NCBI GenBank assembly: GCA_007988745.1
Contig: BJUT01000012.1
Location: forward strand, 18,798 to 82,797
DNA length: 64,000 bases
DNA from: Pseudoalteromonas atlantica
GTDB lineage: Bacteria; Pseudomonadota; Gammaproteobacteria; Enterobacterales; Alteromonadaceae
Direction: 5' to 3'
Part shown: positions 25,632 through 35,900 of the stretch, piece after piece
Numbering within the stretch: the first letter of the stretch is position 1
Layout: each line of letters begins with the position of its first letter
Translations under genes and position numbers: made by a program
Notes under the pieces: model-generated
Told to the model about the DNA's origin: nothing
Databases searched by the model: none
Seen by the model: only the letters and a program-made list of their open reading frames with translations

Positions 25632-26408
25632 TTACAAATAAGCCTCGTAAATCAGTTTTAATGCTAGCAGTATAACCATAGTGTTAAAAACAGGGCGAAT
25701 AAACTTACCGCCAAAGCGAATGGCTGAGTGAGCGCCAATCCAAGCACCTAACATAATAAAAAAGCCCATGATAAGGCCTAATAAAAAGTTTACATGACCA
25801 AGTGCCACAAAGGTAATAAGCGATATAAAATTAGATACAAAGTTCATTGAGCGGGCTAAACCACAGTTAAGCAGTAAGCTCATTTTATAAAATAAACTAT
25901 TAGATGCGGTCCAAAATGTACCGGCGCCTGGGCCTGCTACGCCATCAAAAAAACCTAATGCTAAGCCCTGCAACCACTGCTTTAGTTTAAGTATTGGTGT
26001 TACTTTTGGTAAATCATCGCCCTGTGTGGTGCTTAAACTACCAAACAAGCTATAACAGGCCACCATAATAATAATGATAGGCAAAAGCTTATTTAAAAAT
26101 TCAATACTTAAGTGATCGACTATTAACGTACCAATCACAGCGCCTATGGCTGTAGCAAAAATGGAATTTGCCCAAAATTTAGGACTAAATAGATTTTTTT
26201 TATAATACGTGTAGCTGGCCGTTAATGAGCCAAAGCTTGCCGCAAGCTTGTTGGTGCCAAGCGTTACATGCGGTGGCAAGCCAGCGGTGAGTAGTGCAGG
26301 GACTGTTAATAAGCCACCGCCGCCGGCAATTGCATCAATAAAGCCAGCAGCAAGGGCCGCGGCACATAAAACTGCCAGTGTTGTGGGATCTAAAGCAAGT
26401 TCAAACAT
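25632..26408 (-). CDS. TSUP-family (TauE/SafE) membrane transporter
   Basis: A 258-aa protein with about eight hydrophobic segments. It opens with LCAAALAAGFIDAIAGGGGLL, the Gly-rich repeat motif of TauE/SafE (YfcA-like) proteins, repeated as LALGFFDGVAGPGAGTFWT in the second half. Members move sulfite, sulfoacetate or related anions, mainly outward; the substrate is not readable. It overlaps dinG by one base (TAATG). Confidence 0.88.
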   Translation of the reverse strand: MFELALDPTTLAVLCAAALAAGFIDAIAGGGGLLTVPALLTAGLPPHVTLGTNKLAASFGSLTASYTYYKKNLFSPKFWANSIFATAIGAVIGTLIVDHLSIEFLNKLLPIIIIMVACYSLFGSLSTTQGDDLPKVTPILKLKQWLQGLALGFFDGVAGPGAGTFWTASNSLFYKMSLLLNCGLARSMNFVSNFISLITFVALGHVNFLLGLIMGFFIMLGAWIGAHSAIRFGGKFIRPVFNTMVILLALKLIYEAYL

Positions 26409-28483
26409 TAATAATCTATTTGTCTTTTAAAAGGTGGTAAGGTGTCGAGCATGGCTTTGCCGTAGCGCTTGGTAATTAAGCGTCTATCGAGAATGGTTAT
26501 ACGGCCTTCATCGCTCTCTTTTCGCAGCAGTCTACCACAGCTTTGTACCAATTTCTTTGCTGCATCGGGCACCGTAATAGACAAAAATGGATTACCGCCT
26601 TTACTTTGTACAAATTCGGCTTGGGCTTCTTCTATTGGTGATGTAGGTACTGCAAACGGTATTTTTGTAATTATTAAGTTTTCTAAATATTTACCAGGTA
26701 AATCAAGCCCTTCTGAGAGGCTTTGCGTACCAAATAAAATACTACCTTTACCGATATCAATATTTTGGGTGTGTTTTTTTAATAATGCCTCGCGCGACAT
26801 TTCGCCTTGCACTAATAAGTTAAAACCTTTTGTTCTAAGAAACTTAGCCACATGGTCCATTTGCCAGTACGAGGCAAACAACACCAAATTAGCTTTTTTT
26901 GTGTTTAAGTACTCTGGCAAGGTTTGCGCTATATGGTCACTAAATGCTTTGTCGGTTGGCTCAATTTTACTTACCGGGATACGCAAAGTGGCTTGTTTTG
27001 GGTAATCAAACGGAGAGGGCACTTTAATAAACTTAACGCCTTCTTCTTTTGCTAACCCGCTTTCATAGGCAAAGTGGTCAAACGAACCAAGAGCACTTAA
27101 AGTTGCCGAGCATAGTACCGCCCCTGCGCATTCATTCCATAGCTTGTCTTTTAAGTAGTAGCCAACTTCGATAGGGCAATCACTTAATAGGTGATCGTGA
27201 TGGTTTTTATATTCTAAACGTTTGATCCACCTTGCGTGAGGTGTGCCTTCGCCTTTATTTGCATAGCTATACCACAGCTTATTTAATTGCTCTAAGCGGT
27301 TTATATAGTGCCCGCTTTCGGCCAAAACAGGGTCGGCAACGTAGGGTTTTATATCGCCATCGCTTACATCTTGAGTGAGGGTATCGTGCATTTTATTTAA
27401 ACAACGCAGTGCATCTAGTGTGGCGTCACTTATATCTTTAGCTTTGTTGTGCAATGATTTTGGTATTTCGCCATGCTCAAAACGATATGTATCGTCTTTT
27501 GAGTATTCAAAGTCGGCATTATCAAGAATATCACGCACCACTTTTAAGTCTTTATTAGCATCGTTAATGCTATCGCACAATTTGAAATTTTGACCAATGG
27601 CCTTTTGACCTACTAATACTTTAGACATTTTACCACTAAATTTAGTGAGCTTATCGAGCCAATCAATGGTGCCTTTAATAGTGGCCGCTGCCGATGAAAA
27701 GTCGCGGGTAATATGCGCAAGGTGGTGAGCTTCATCTATGACATAAATGGTGTTATCGGGCTCGGGTAAAATTTTACCGCCCCCTAAATCCAAATCTGCC
27801 AGTAGCAGTGAGTGGTTAATAACAAGCACATCCATTTGCATAAGCTGATTACGAGCAAGCTGAAACGGGCAGGTTTGATGGGCTTTCATTTGGCGTTGGC
27901 AAGCGTGTTTATCGCATGCGATTAAGTTCCACACTCTATCGGGTATGGTGTCGGCCCAACTATCTCTGTCGCCTTGCCATTTTTTATTTACATAGGCATC
28001 GTAAAGGCCTTTTAAACATTTCGTTTCCATATCACTTAGCGGCGAGGTAAGTGTGGGCATAAACTCCATTTGCGTTTGGCTATCGCCATTAACAGCGTTA
28101 TGTAATTTATGGGCACATATATAGCGTTGCCTACCTTTTACTAGGTCAAACTTAAAGTCGAGCCCTGAGTGTTTTTTAAAAAAAGGCAGCTCTTTTGCTA
28201 TTAATTGCTCTTGCAGGGCCACGGTTGCAGTAGAAATAACCAGCTTCTTTTTTTGAGCAAGGGCAAGCGGTAACGCGCCTAAACAATAAGCAAGCGATTT
28301 ACCAGTCCCTGTGCCAGCCTCAATAACACATATTCGCTGCTTTTTATGGTATTCGCCAGCCAGTGTTTTTGCTATTTCGGCAACAAGGTAGTTTTGGCTA
28401 CTGCGGGGGCGGTAATCAGTAAGGTTACTAGCCACATGCTGGTGTACTTGCCTAATTGTTTTTTTTAGTTGGTCAGAAAGCAT
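26408..28483 (-). CDS. dinG: ATP-dependent DNA helicase DinG
   Basis: A 691-aa XPD-like superfamily 2 helicase. Walker A is EAGTGTGKS with Lys62, and the DEAH box is VIDEAHHLAHI. Cys residues in YICAHKLHN, CDKHACQRQ and TCPFQ form the expected iron-sulfur cluster. The C-terminal helicase motif VQSCGRLLRKESDEGRI closes the core. DinG unwinds D-loops, R-loops and G-quadruplexes. Length matches E. coli-type DinG (about 716). It leads the operon, and a LexA-like box 20 bp before the start suggests SOS induction as in E. coli. Confidence 0.95.
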   Translation of the reverse strand: MLSDQLKKTIRQVHQHVASNLTDYRPRSSQNYLVAEIAKTLAGEYHKKQRICVIEAGTGTGKSLAYCLGALPLALAQKKKLVISTATVALQEQLIAKELPFFKKHSGLDFKFDLVKGRQRYICAHKLHNAVNGDSQTQMEFMPTLTSPLSDMETKCLKGLYDAYVNKKWQGDRDSWADTIPDRVWNLIACDKHACQRQMKAHQTCPFQLARNQLMQMDVLVINHSLLLADLDLGGGKILPEPDNTIYVIDEAHHLAHITRDFSSAAATIKGTIDWLDKLTKFSGKMSKVLVGQKAIGQNFKLCDSINDANKDLKVVRDILDNADFEYSKDDTYRFEHGEIPKSLHNKAKDISDATLDALRCLNKMHDTLTQDVSDGDIKPYVADPVLAESGHYINRLEQLNKLWYSYANKGEGTPHARWIKRLEYKNHHDHLLSDCPIEVGYYLKDKLWNECAGAVLCSATLSALGSFDHFAYESGLAKEEGVKFIKVPSPFDYPKQATLRIPVSKIEPTDKAFSDHIAQTLPEYLNTKKANLVLFASYWQMDHVAKFLRTKGFNLLVQGEMSREALLKKHTQNIDIGKGSILFGTQSLSEGLDLPGKYLENLIITKIPFAVPTSPIEEAQAEFVQSKGGNPFLSITVPDAAKKLVQSCGRLLRKESDEGRITILDRRLITKRYGKAMLDTLPPFKRQIDY

Positions 28484-28502
28484 GGGGAGATAAACCTAAA
28501 AT

Positions 28503-28518
28503 ATGTATATAATTACAG
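28503..28518 (-). promoter_or_regulatory. LexA-box-like site upstream of dinG
   Basis: Read on the minus strand the site is CTGTAATTATATACAT, which agrees with the gammaproteobacterial LexA consensus CTGTATATATATACAG at 13 of 16 positions. It lies 20-35 bp before the dinG start, where a repressor would block transcription. Confidence 0.55.
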
Positions 28519-28709
28519 TGTATGGATTTTAGAGTTATAACCGTGTAACTACAAGCAAGGATGAAATTAATTTAGTAAATTAATGCGGCGATTTTTTAAG
28601 TTTATAAATTACTCCCTATTATGGCCTGTTTATATTTTGAGGTTGAACAATTTTCAATCCTTAACGTTCATGGCCTTAAAGTAGAAAAACAAAATATAAG
28701 TAAGGTTTA

Positions 28710-31058
28710 TTGATAGTGTATTTAACATCTGGTTTTGTACTTTCTGCACAAGCGCACGATAGCGCTCAGGGTTTACAATATGAAATTTGGTTTGCTACCG
28801 ATAATGGACCAATAAAGACAATTTCTGAGAATGAAACCGCACTATTTTTTATAAAAAACGCAGATGAAAAAGCAGCTCAAGCTATTTTATCTGCCGAATC
28901 ACTAAACTTTTTAATTAAACCTCTTTCACTTAAAAATTTTCAGCAGCAAGATATGTGTGGCTGTTACTTTTACTCACTCAAACACTTTTATAGCGCGAGC
29001 AAAGCGTTAAAAAGTCGCGGTATTACACTTTATGAAGATGATATAAGGCCCATTGAGCGCTATTTAATGGAGCGATTTATTAAAGGCGGGGCGTGGATCA
29101 CGGGTAAACGAGTGGATCATGCACATTACACTGAAATTTTAGATGCTAAATTAAAAACCAATGGCGATTATACGCCCGTGCTTACTAAGTTATCACTTGA
29201 TATAGAGTGCAATGAAAGTGGGGTGTTGTTTTCTATTGGCTTGGTAGGCTGTGGTTTAGATTGCGTAATCATGATCGGAGAGCCTGAGCATCACGACCCA
29301 GTGATTGGTTATACTATTATATGGTGCGCAGACGAGGTTGCACTATTACAGCAACTTGTAACACTTATTAAGCAGTGCGACCCAGATATTATTATTGGGT
29401 GGAATGTTATTGAGTTTGATTTTGCAGTTATTTATGAGCGCTCTGCGGCACTTGGGGTAAAACTATTACTAGGAAGAGGAAACCTTCCTTTATATGTTCG
29501 AAAAGGCCATTTTACAAGGGTTTCTATTCCCGGGCGCTGTGTAATTGATGGCATTGATACTCTAAAAAATGCCACTTATAGTTTTGAAACTTTTTCACTT
29601 GCTAATGTAGCTAAAGAAATTTTAGGCGAGTCTAAATTAATTGAATCTAGTAATAGCTTACAAGAAATTATTCGTCAATTTAATGAAGATAAACTCTCGC
29701 TCGCTAACTACAATCGCCAAGACTGCATTCTCGTTAATAAAATATTCGATAAGCTAAAACTTCTCGATTTTGCTGTTATTCGCACACAATTAACAGGCCT
29801 TGAGCTGGAAAAGCGCGGCGGCTCAGTGGCGGCTTTTGTAAACATGTATTTGCCTTTATTACATCGCAGCGGTTATGTAGCACCTAATATGGGCGACCAT
29901 GGGCTGACGTTTGAAAGCCCAGGTGGTTATGTTATGGAGTCGGTACCAGGGCTGTATAAAAATGTCATCGTGCTTGATTTTAAAAGCCTGTACCCCAGTA
30001 TTATGCAAACTTTTCATATAGACCCGCTTGGCCTGATAGAAGGGATTGAAAACCCTGAAAATAGTATTGAAGGTTTTAATAGCGCACAGTTTTCTCGAGA
30101 TCAGCACCACTTACCCAAGCTTATAAAAAGCCTAGCACTCCAGCGTCAACGAGCTAAAGATAATCACGATTTAATGCTATCTCAAGCCATTAAAATAATA
30201 ATGAACAGCTTATATGGTGTATTAGGCTCACAAGGCTGTCGTTTTTATGACCCTAGACTCTCAAGCTCTATTACTTTACGTGGCCATGAAATAATGCAGC
30301 AAACTAAAAAGTGGATTGAAGAGCAAGGTTATAGTGTTATTTACGGCGATACCGATTCGACCTTTGTAAAGTTAACGGATGATTTAAGTGTTGAAGTGTG
30401 TAATAAAATAGGTAAACAGTTAGCTAAACACATAAACACGTTGTGGCAGCAACACATACACGCTAAATATAATTTAACTAGCCATTTAGAAATAGAGTTT
30501 GAATCGCTTTACAGCCCGTTCTTTTTACCCACCATAAGAGGTAAAAGTGTGGGGTCTAAAAAGCGCTATGTAGGTCAGTTAATAAAGCCGGATGAATCAA
30601 AACTGGTTTTTAAAGGCTTAGAAACCGTAAGAAGTGACTGGACTAAACTGGCTCAACAGTTCCAATTTGACTTATTTACCCTCCTTTTTAATCAACCTGA
30701 GCAAATTAGTGACCTTGTAAACGATTACATTAGTAAACTTTTACGTGGCGAATTTGATCATTTGCTGGTTTTTAAAAAACGTTTAGGTCAAAACTTAACC
30801 GACTATCAAAAAAATATCCCTCCACATGTGCAAGCAGTAAAAAAGTTTCAGAAACAAAATAGTGAATTTACGCTAAAAAGAGGTGAATTTGTTACATTTG
30901 TTTACACAACCCACGGTGTTGAGCTGTATCAAGGGCTGCATAGCTACGACTACCCATTGTATATAGGCAAACAAATTGTACCTCTATTAGAAATGGTTAC
31001 GCAATTTATTAACGTTAACGTAAACAGTTTCGAGCTAAAACAGTTCGAACTATTCTAA
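28710..31058 (+). CDS. polB: DNA polymerase II (family B)
   Basis: The 782-aa product starts at TTG (RBS TAAGG); GTG at 28716 is an alternative. The exonuclease domain shows LSLDIEC (Exo I) and GWNVIEFDF (Exo II). The polymerase has motif A with Asp423 (LDFKSLYPSIM), motif B (IIMNSLYGVLG) and motif C YGDTDS with Asp547 and Asp549. It is a repair and translesion polymerase with proofreading. In E. coli polB is SOS-induced; here it is divergent from dinG and 226 bp away, with only a weak LexA-like sequence (28626-28641). The length agrees with E. coli Pol II (783). Confidence 0.96.
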   Translation: MIVYLTSGFVLSAQAHDSAQGLQYEIWFATDNGPIKTISENETALFFIKNADEKAAQAILSAESLNFLIKPLSLKNFQQQDMCGCYFYSLKHFYSASKALKSRGITLYEDDIRPIERYLMERFIKGGAWITGKRVDHAHYTEILDAKLKTNGDYTPVLTKLSLDIECNESGVLFSIGLVGCGLDCVIMIGEPEHHDPVIGYTIIWCADEVALLQQLVTLIKQCDPDIIIGWNVIEFDFAVIYERSAALGVKLLLGRGNLPLYVRKGHFTRVSIPGRCVIDGIDTLKNATYSFETFSLANVAKEILGESKLIESSNSLQEIIRQFNEDKLSLANYNRQDCILVNKIFDKLKLLDFAVIRTQLTGLELEKRGGSVAAFVNMYLPLLHRSGYVAPNMGDHGLTFESPGGYVMESVPGLYKNVIVLDFKSLYPSIMQTFHIDPLGLIEGIENPENSIEGFNSAQFSRDQHHLPKLIKSLALQRQRAKDNHDLMLSQAIKIIMNSLYGVLGSQGCRFYDPRLSSSITLRGHEIMQQTKKWIEEQGYSVIYGDTDSTFVKLTDDLSVEVCNKIGKQLAKHINTLWQQHIHAKYNLTSHLEIEFESLYSPFFLPTIRGKSVGSKKRYVGQLIKPDESKLVFKGLETVRSDWTKLAQQFQFDLFTLLFNQPEQISDLVNDYISKLLRGEFDHLLVFKKRLGQNLTDYQKNIPPHVQAVKKFQKQNSEFTLKRGEFVTFVYTTHGVELYQGLHSYDYPLYIGKQIVPLLEMVTQFINVNVNSFELKQFELF

Positions 31059-31303
31059 CTTGTACCTATTAATACAATTTTTGATTACATAATCCACGCT
31101 TTAGCTTTATTTTTGTACAGTTATTCCTCATCTAAGCTAAAAAACAATAAATAACCCTTTTTTAATTAATATTTGGTTAACAGTAGTTGGCTTTTAGATA
31201 TTTTTTGTTTAGTATTTGGTTTAGTCGCTGTTAATAAACTGTGACAACAAAAAATAATTAAATAATAGTCGCTTCTAACAAGTGGTGACCCAGGGAGAAT
31301 CAA

Positions 31304-34231
31304 ATGTTAAATAATAAAGTTTCAAAGGCAGTTCGCTTAGCGATTGCATTTGGTGCAGTATCAACAGCTGCATTTTCGTCAAGTTCATTTGCTGCAGAAG
31401 AAGACGAACTTGAAAAAATAGAACGCGTGCAAGTAACGGGTTCTCGTATTCGTTCAGCAGAGGCAATGTCATCAGCACCTATACAGGTTGTAAGTGGTGA
31501 GGCAATTGATGCATCAGGCTCTTTGAATATTCAAAACCTATTGCTAGAAAACCCGGCATTTGGCTCTCCGGCTATTAGCCGTACTAACTCTAACTTTTCA
31601 ACGGCAAGCGCGGGTGTAGCTACTGTTGATTTGCGTAACTTAGGTTCAAATCGTACTTTAGTACTTGTTAATGGTCGCCGTTATGTATCGGGTGTGCCAG
31701 GTAGCTCGGCAGTTGATTTAAATACTATACCTAGCCAATTTATTGAACGTGTGGAAATTATGACTGGTGGTGCCTCATCAGTATATGGCTCTGATGCGGT
31801 TGCGGGTGTAGTTAACTTTGTACTCAAAGATGACTTTGAAGGCGTAGAGTTTGAAGGCCAGTACGGCGAATCAAGCGAGGGCGATGATGAATCGCGCCAG
31901 TTTTCTTTTACTTCGGGTTTAACTACAGGTGATGGCAAAGGTCAAGCCATGTTCCACTTAGGCTACTCAGACCAAGGCGCTGTGTTTTCACGCGACCGTG
32001 AGCGCTCTGCAGTAGACCAATTTTCAGGTATTTATTTTGAAGACGATCCGGCGGCAAATCCAGGTTCTATTTTTGAAGCTGTAAATCCGTTTTTCTCATC
32101 ATTTCCTCCGCAAGGGCGTTTTGATGCAGGCGATACACGCTTTACTTATGACCCAAACAACAACTTGCAAGACTCGTTTAGCACCAATGGCGGTGACGGT
32201 ATAGATGCTAACGGCTTTAACCGAAGTGGTGTACGTACTATCGCTATACCTACAGAGCGCTACCTGTTCGCCTCAAATGGTAGTTATGAGCTTACTGATA
32301 AACACAGTTTCTTTTTTGAAGGGACGTACGCTTCTAGTACCACTATTTCAGAATTAGAGCCTTTCCCGTTTGCCTCAGATGACATTTATGCTAATGGTCG
32401 TGTGCCTATTGAATTTGATGTAAATGGTGAAATGCTCAGAAACGCTTTTGTACCAGATGATATCTACAATGCAGCAACAGACACTGATGGTGATGGTGCG
32501 CGTGATATCTTCTTTGCAAAACGTTTAAGTGATGTAGGTAACCGTGGTGCTCGTGCAGAGCGTGATACATTCCGCTTAGCGGTGGGCTTTCAGGGTGAAA
32601 TTAACGACAACTGGTTTTACGATACCTATTATGTGTACGGTAAAACGAAAGAGTCGCAAGTCTCTGGTGGCTTAGTAAATGTACAAAGCTTTCGCCAAGG
32701 TTTAGAGGCCGTCATTGATAGCCAAGACTTAGATGGTGACGGCATTACCGACGAAGCGATTTGTATTGATGCAACAGCGCGTGGCTTTAATTGTGCGCCA
32801 GTGAACATTTACGGATTTAATTCACTATCGCAAGGTGCAATTGATTTTGTAAGTGCACCAAGCACGCTTTCTACATCGGTAGAGCAAGAAATTATTGGCG
32901 GTAACGTTTCAGGTGATTTATTTGAGCTGCCTGCAGGTATGGTAGGTATAGCAGCTGGTTTTGAGTACCGCGAAGAGTTTTCTCGCAGTGAATTTGATGC
33001 TCTACAGCAGGCAGGCTTAAATGCCGGTAATGCAATCCCTGCAACCGAAGGCTCTTTTGATGTAACTGAATACTATGTTGAGGCGAATATCCCAGTGTTG
33101 GATGCCGTAACGATGAACGCAGCAGTGCGTTTATCAGACTACTCAACAGTGGGTAATACAGAAAGCTGGAACGTAGGTGTTGATTGGGAAGTAATGGATA
33201 GCTTACGCCTTCGTGCTACCCGCGCCCGCTCTACACGTGCGCCTAATATTGATGAGTTATTTTCACCGCCTTCGCAAACCTTTCCAAGTGGTTTAAATGA
33301 TCCATGTATAGGTGTTACAAACAGCGGCGGTGGCGCTGTTGGTGATGCATGTCGTGCCGATGTGGGTGTTGCAAATAATATTGCATCAAACGGGGAGTTT
33401 ACCCTTAATCAATCTGATTTACAGGGCATTAGTGGTTTTAACCGTGGTAACCCAGACTTAAAAGAAGAGGTTGGTGACTCAGTGACTGTGGGTGTGGTAT
33501 TTACTCCAGAGGAGTTAATTTCAGGCCTTGACGTTACCCTGGATTATTTTGACATAGAAATAACGGATGCGATTGTATCTACACCACGTCAGTTTATTTT
33601 AGACCAGTGTTACGGTGGTGGCGATGATAGTTTCTGTAGCTTTATAACCCGTCGAAGCGGTCCATCAGGTAATAACAGTGCAGGCTCGCTTGAGTTTATC
33701 GATAGCGGTGTATCAAATAGTGGTGGTTTAGGTACAGAGGGTGTGGATTTAACACTAACTTACTCTGCCGATATTGGCCCAGGCGCATTTAGAACTCGCC
33801 TTGCATACACTTACTTGATTGATGGTTACACCATTCCGTTACCTGGTGCAGATAAAGATGAATTTGCTGGTGAAATTGGCGCATCTGAACACAAAGCTAA
33901 CTGGAACCTAGGCTATAAGCTTGATGACTTTGACTTTAACTGGAGCATGACTTACATAGGGGCAGCTGACTTTGATGATCAATTCTTAAGTGGCTTTGGT
34001 ATTCCTGCTGGTGGTGTGGGTATTGGCTCAGTAACCTACCACGATGTACAAGCAAGCTACCATATAAGTGACGCGGTAGAGCTATACGCCGGTGCTAACA
34101 ATTTATTTGATAAAGAGCCTCCACGTATACTGTCAGGTGTAAGTGGATCAAGCACAGGTACTGAAACCGATGCAGGTACGTACGACCCTATTGGTCAAAC
34201 GTTTTATGTAGGCTTTAGAAGCAAGTTCTAA
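31304..34231 (+). CDS. TonB-dependent receptor, large
   Basis: A 975-aa outer-membrane receptor with RBS AGGGAGA. The signal peptide (about 1-30) ends SFAAEE and is followed by the TonB box IERVQVTGSRI. The plug contains LRNLGSNRTLVLVNGRRYVS and GASSVYGSDAVAGVVNFVLK, and the barrel ends in Arg-Ser-Lys-Phe. It belongs to the long, VNGRR-type TonB receptors common in Alteromonadales for oligosaccharide or peptide uptake. The ligand is unknown and no degradative enzyme stands next to it. The first 30 codons and RBS are almost the same as those of the receptor at 37185. Confidence 0.94.
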   Translation: MLNNKVSKAVRLAIAFGAVSTAAFSSSSFAAEEDELEKIERVQVTGSRIRSAEAMSSAPIQVVSGEAIDASGSLNIQNLLLENPAFGSPAISRTNSNFSTASAGVATVDLRNLGSNRTLVLVNGRRYVSGVPGSSAVDLNTIPSQFIERVEIMTGGASSVYGSDAVAGVVNFVLKDDFEGVEFEGQYGESSEGDDESRQFSFTSGLTTGDGKGQAMFHLGYSDQGAVFSRDRERSAVDQFSGIYFEDDPAANPGSIFEAVNPFFSSFPPQGRFDAGDTRFTYDPNNNLQDSFSTNGGDGIDANGFNRSGVRTIAIPTERYLFASNGSYELTDKHSFFFEGTYASSTTISELEPFPFASDDIYANGRVPIEFDVNGEMLRNAFVPDDIYNAATDTDGDGARDIFFAKRLSDVGNRGARAERDTFRLAVGFQGEINDNWFYDTYYVYGKTKESQVSGGLVNVQSFRQGLEAVIDSQDLDGDGITDEAICIDATARGFNCAPVNIYGFNSLSQGAIDFVSAPSTLSTSVEQEIIGGNVSGDLFELPAGMVGIAAGFEYREEFSRSEFDALQQAGLNAGNAIPATEGSFDVTEYYVEANIPVLDAVTMNAAVRLSDYSTVGNTESWNVGVDWEVMDSLRLRATRARSTRAPNIDELFSPPSQTFPSGLNDPCIGVTNSGGGAVGDACRADVGVANNIASNGEFTLNQSDLQGISGFNRGNPDLKEEVGDSVTVGVVFTPEELISGLDVTLDYFDIEITDAIVSTPRQFILDQCYGGGDDSFCSFITRRSGPSGNNSAGSLEFIDSGVSNSGGLGTEGVDLTLTYSADIGPGAFRTRLAYTYLIDGYTIPLPGADKDEFAGEIGASEHKANWNLGYKLDDFDFNWSMTYIGAADFDDQFLSGFGIPAGGVGIGSVTYHDVQASYHISDAVELYAGANNLFDKEPPRILSGVSGSSTGTETDAGTYDPIGQTFYVGFRSKF

Positions 34232-34267
34232 CCAATAGTGTCGTAACACGGCATGTAAAATAGCAAT

Positions 34268-34291
34268 AAGCCCCAGCAACTACTGGGGCTT
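34268..34291. repeat. Left copy of a 24-bp direct repeat flanking the IS (terminator hairpin)
   Basis: A 24-bp sequence made of AAGCCCCAG, ACTACTGG-type loop and CCCCAGT-complement arm is a complete hairpin (CCCCAG pairs with CTGGGG). It is identical to 35901-35924. The left copy lies 36 bp after the receptor stop and has lost its T run to the insertion. Confidence 0.85.
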
Positions 34292-35900
34292 CAGAGTGTT
34301 GAAAAAGGGCTAGACACAGCTCAAGCCCTTTGATCTAATAAGCAGAGTGAAGTTGGAGAGTTCATTATGCTTAAAGACAAATCCCCGCAACAACATGAAT
34401 TAGAAATGGTCGCGATTGACCAGCTTGTTCTACAAGACCATTTAGTTCGACTCGTAGACTTAGCGATTGATTTTGAATTCATACGCGATGAAGTCGCCCA
34501 CTTGTATTGCAAAAATAATGGCCGGCCAGCCGTAGACCCTGTCCGCTTTTTTAAATACCTCTTCTTAGGTTACTTGTTTGGTATTCAAAGCGAGCGCCGC
34601 CTTATTAAAGAAGTGCAAGTGAATGTCGCATACCGTTGGTTTCTTGGTTTAGGGCTTACCGATGATGTTATTCATCACTCGACACTGAGCCAAAATCGTA
34701 TAAAACGCTTTAAAGATAGCAATAATTATCAATCCATTTTCGACAATATTGTTCGCCAAGCGATGAAGCAAAAGCTCATTGGTGGGCACAGTTTATTTGC
34801 AGATAGCACCCATTTAAAAGCCAATGCCAATAAGCGTCATTATGATATTGAAGACTTAAAGGTCAGCCCCTCAGTGTATGTTGAGCAGCTTAATGAGGCC
34901 GTCACAAAAGACAGAGAAGCAGAAGGAAAAAAGCCCCTGAAATATGAGGAAAAGGAGCCTTGTACAAAACCCACCAAAGTAAGTCGAACCGACCCAGACA
35001 GTGGGTTTATGGTCCGTGATGAGAAGCCAAAAGGGTTCTTCTATTTAGATCACAGGGTAGTTGATGGCATGCACGGTATTATCGTTGATACACATACCAC
35101 AGCAGGTAATGTGCATGACAGTCAACCAATCATACAACGCTTAGACCGCGTACTTGAGACATTTGAACTCAACCCTATTGCGGTTGGATTAGATGCTGGT
35201 TATTTTACAGCCGCAGTATGCCATAACCTAGAAGAACGACAACTGGTCGGCGTCTTGGGTTATCGACGACCAAACAAAAAGAAAGGGTACTTCGCAAAGC
35301 GAGAATATAGCTACGACGTAGACACCGATACCTACACATGTCCAGAGGGAGAAATACTGATTTATAACACCACAAACCGACTAGATTATCGACAATACCA
35401 CTCAACCCTAGCCAAGTGTAAGGAATGCCCTGTTCGACAGCGGTGCACAAATAGTAAGAACCATACCAAAGTGATTACACGGCATGTGTGGCAAGCGAGT
35501 GTAGAAGCAGCCAATGAAATTCGCTTAAGTGAGTGGGGTAAAAAACGTTATAAACAACGAGGTGAAACAGTAGAAAGAAGTTTCGCAGATGCAAAACAAC
35601 ATCACGGCCACCGTTATTGTAGATACAGAGGAATTAAAAAGGTCAATGCGCAGTGTTTGTTGGCAGCAGCTTGTCAAAATATGAAGAAAATAGCCTTAAT
35701 GAAGGCAGCCTAGCCGAGATTAAGCGTTAAAAGCCTCAAAAAGTCCCCCAAAAAGCCGCTTCTCAGCAGTAGAACTCCGAAAAATGACAGCCACACTAAA
35801 AAATGAAAAATAATGATAACAGCAGAAAAATCGCGATCACAGCCTGGGGCGGCCCAAAAATAATAAACTCTGCAAAAAAACAGGGTTTATCGTCAATCTG
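34292..35900 (+). mobile_element. IS1182-family insertion sequence, intact
   Basis: The element is 1609 bp. Its ends are imperfect inverted repeats: CAGAGTGTTGAAAAA at 34292-34306 matches the complement of 35886-35900 at 11 of 15 positions. It is bounded by the identical 24-bp repeats at 34268 and 35901. It carries one complete transposase gene. A hairpin just inside the left end (34304-34310 with 34325-34331) could limit read-in transcription from the receptor gene. Gene order and single transposase fit IS1182/IS5-like elements of this size. Confidence 0.85.
34367..35713 (+). CDS. IS1182-family transposase
   Basis: A 448-aa transposase, ATG with RBS GGAG. The N-terminal part (about 1-130) is the DUF772-type domain with PVRFFKYLFLGYLFGIQSER and STLSQNRIKRFK. 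The catalytic DDE core has DSTHLKANANK (first Asp), VGLDAGYFT (second Asp) and ERSFADAKQHHGHRYCRYRG with the Glu; Cys-rich TCPEGE...CKECPVRQRC lies between. No frameshift or stop interrupts it, so it may be active. Confidence 0.93.
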   Translation: MLKDKSPQQHELEMVAIDQLVLQDHLVRLVDLAIDFEFIRDEVAHLYCKNNGRPAVDPVRFFKYLFLGYLFGIQSERRLIKEVQVNVAYRWFLGLGLTDDVIHHSTLSQNRIKRFKDSNNYQSIFDNIVRQAMKQKLIGGHSLFADSTHLKANANKRHYDIEDLKVSPSVYVEQLNEAVTKDREAEGKKPLKYEEKEPCTKPTKVSRTDPDSGFMVRDEKPKGFFYLDHRVVDGMHGIIVDTHTTAGNVHDSQPIIQRLDRVLETFELNPIAVGLDAGYFTAAVCHNLEERQLVGVLGYRRPNKKKGYFAKREYSYDVDTDTYTCPEGEILIYNTTNRLDYRQYHSTLAKCKECPVRQRCTNSKNHTKVITRHVWQASVEAANEIRLSEWGKKRYKQRGETVERSFADAKQHHGHRYCRYRGIKKVNAQCLLAAACQNMKKIALMKAA

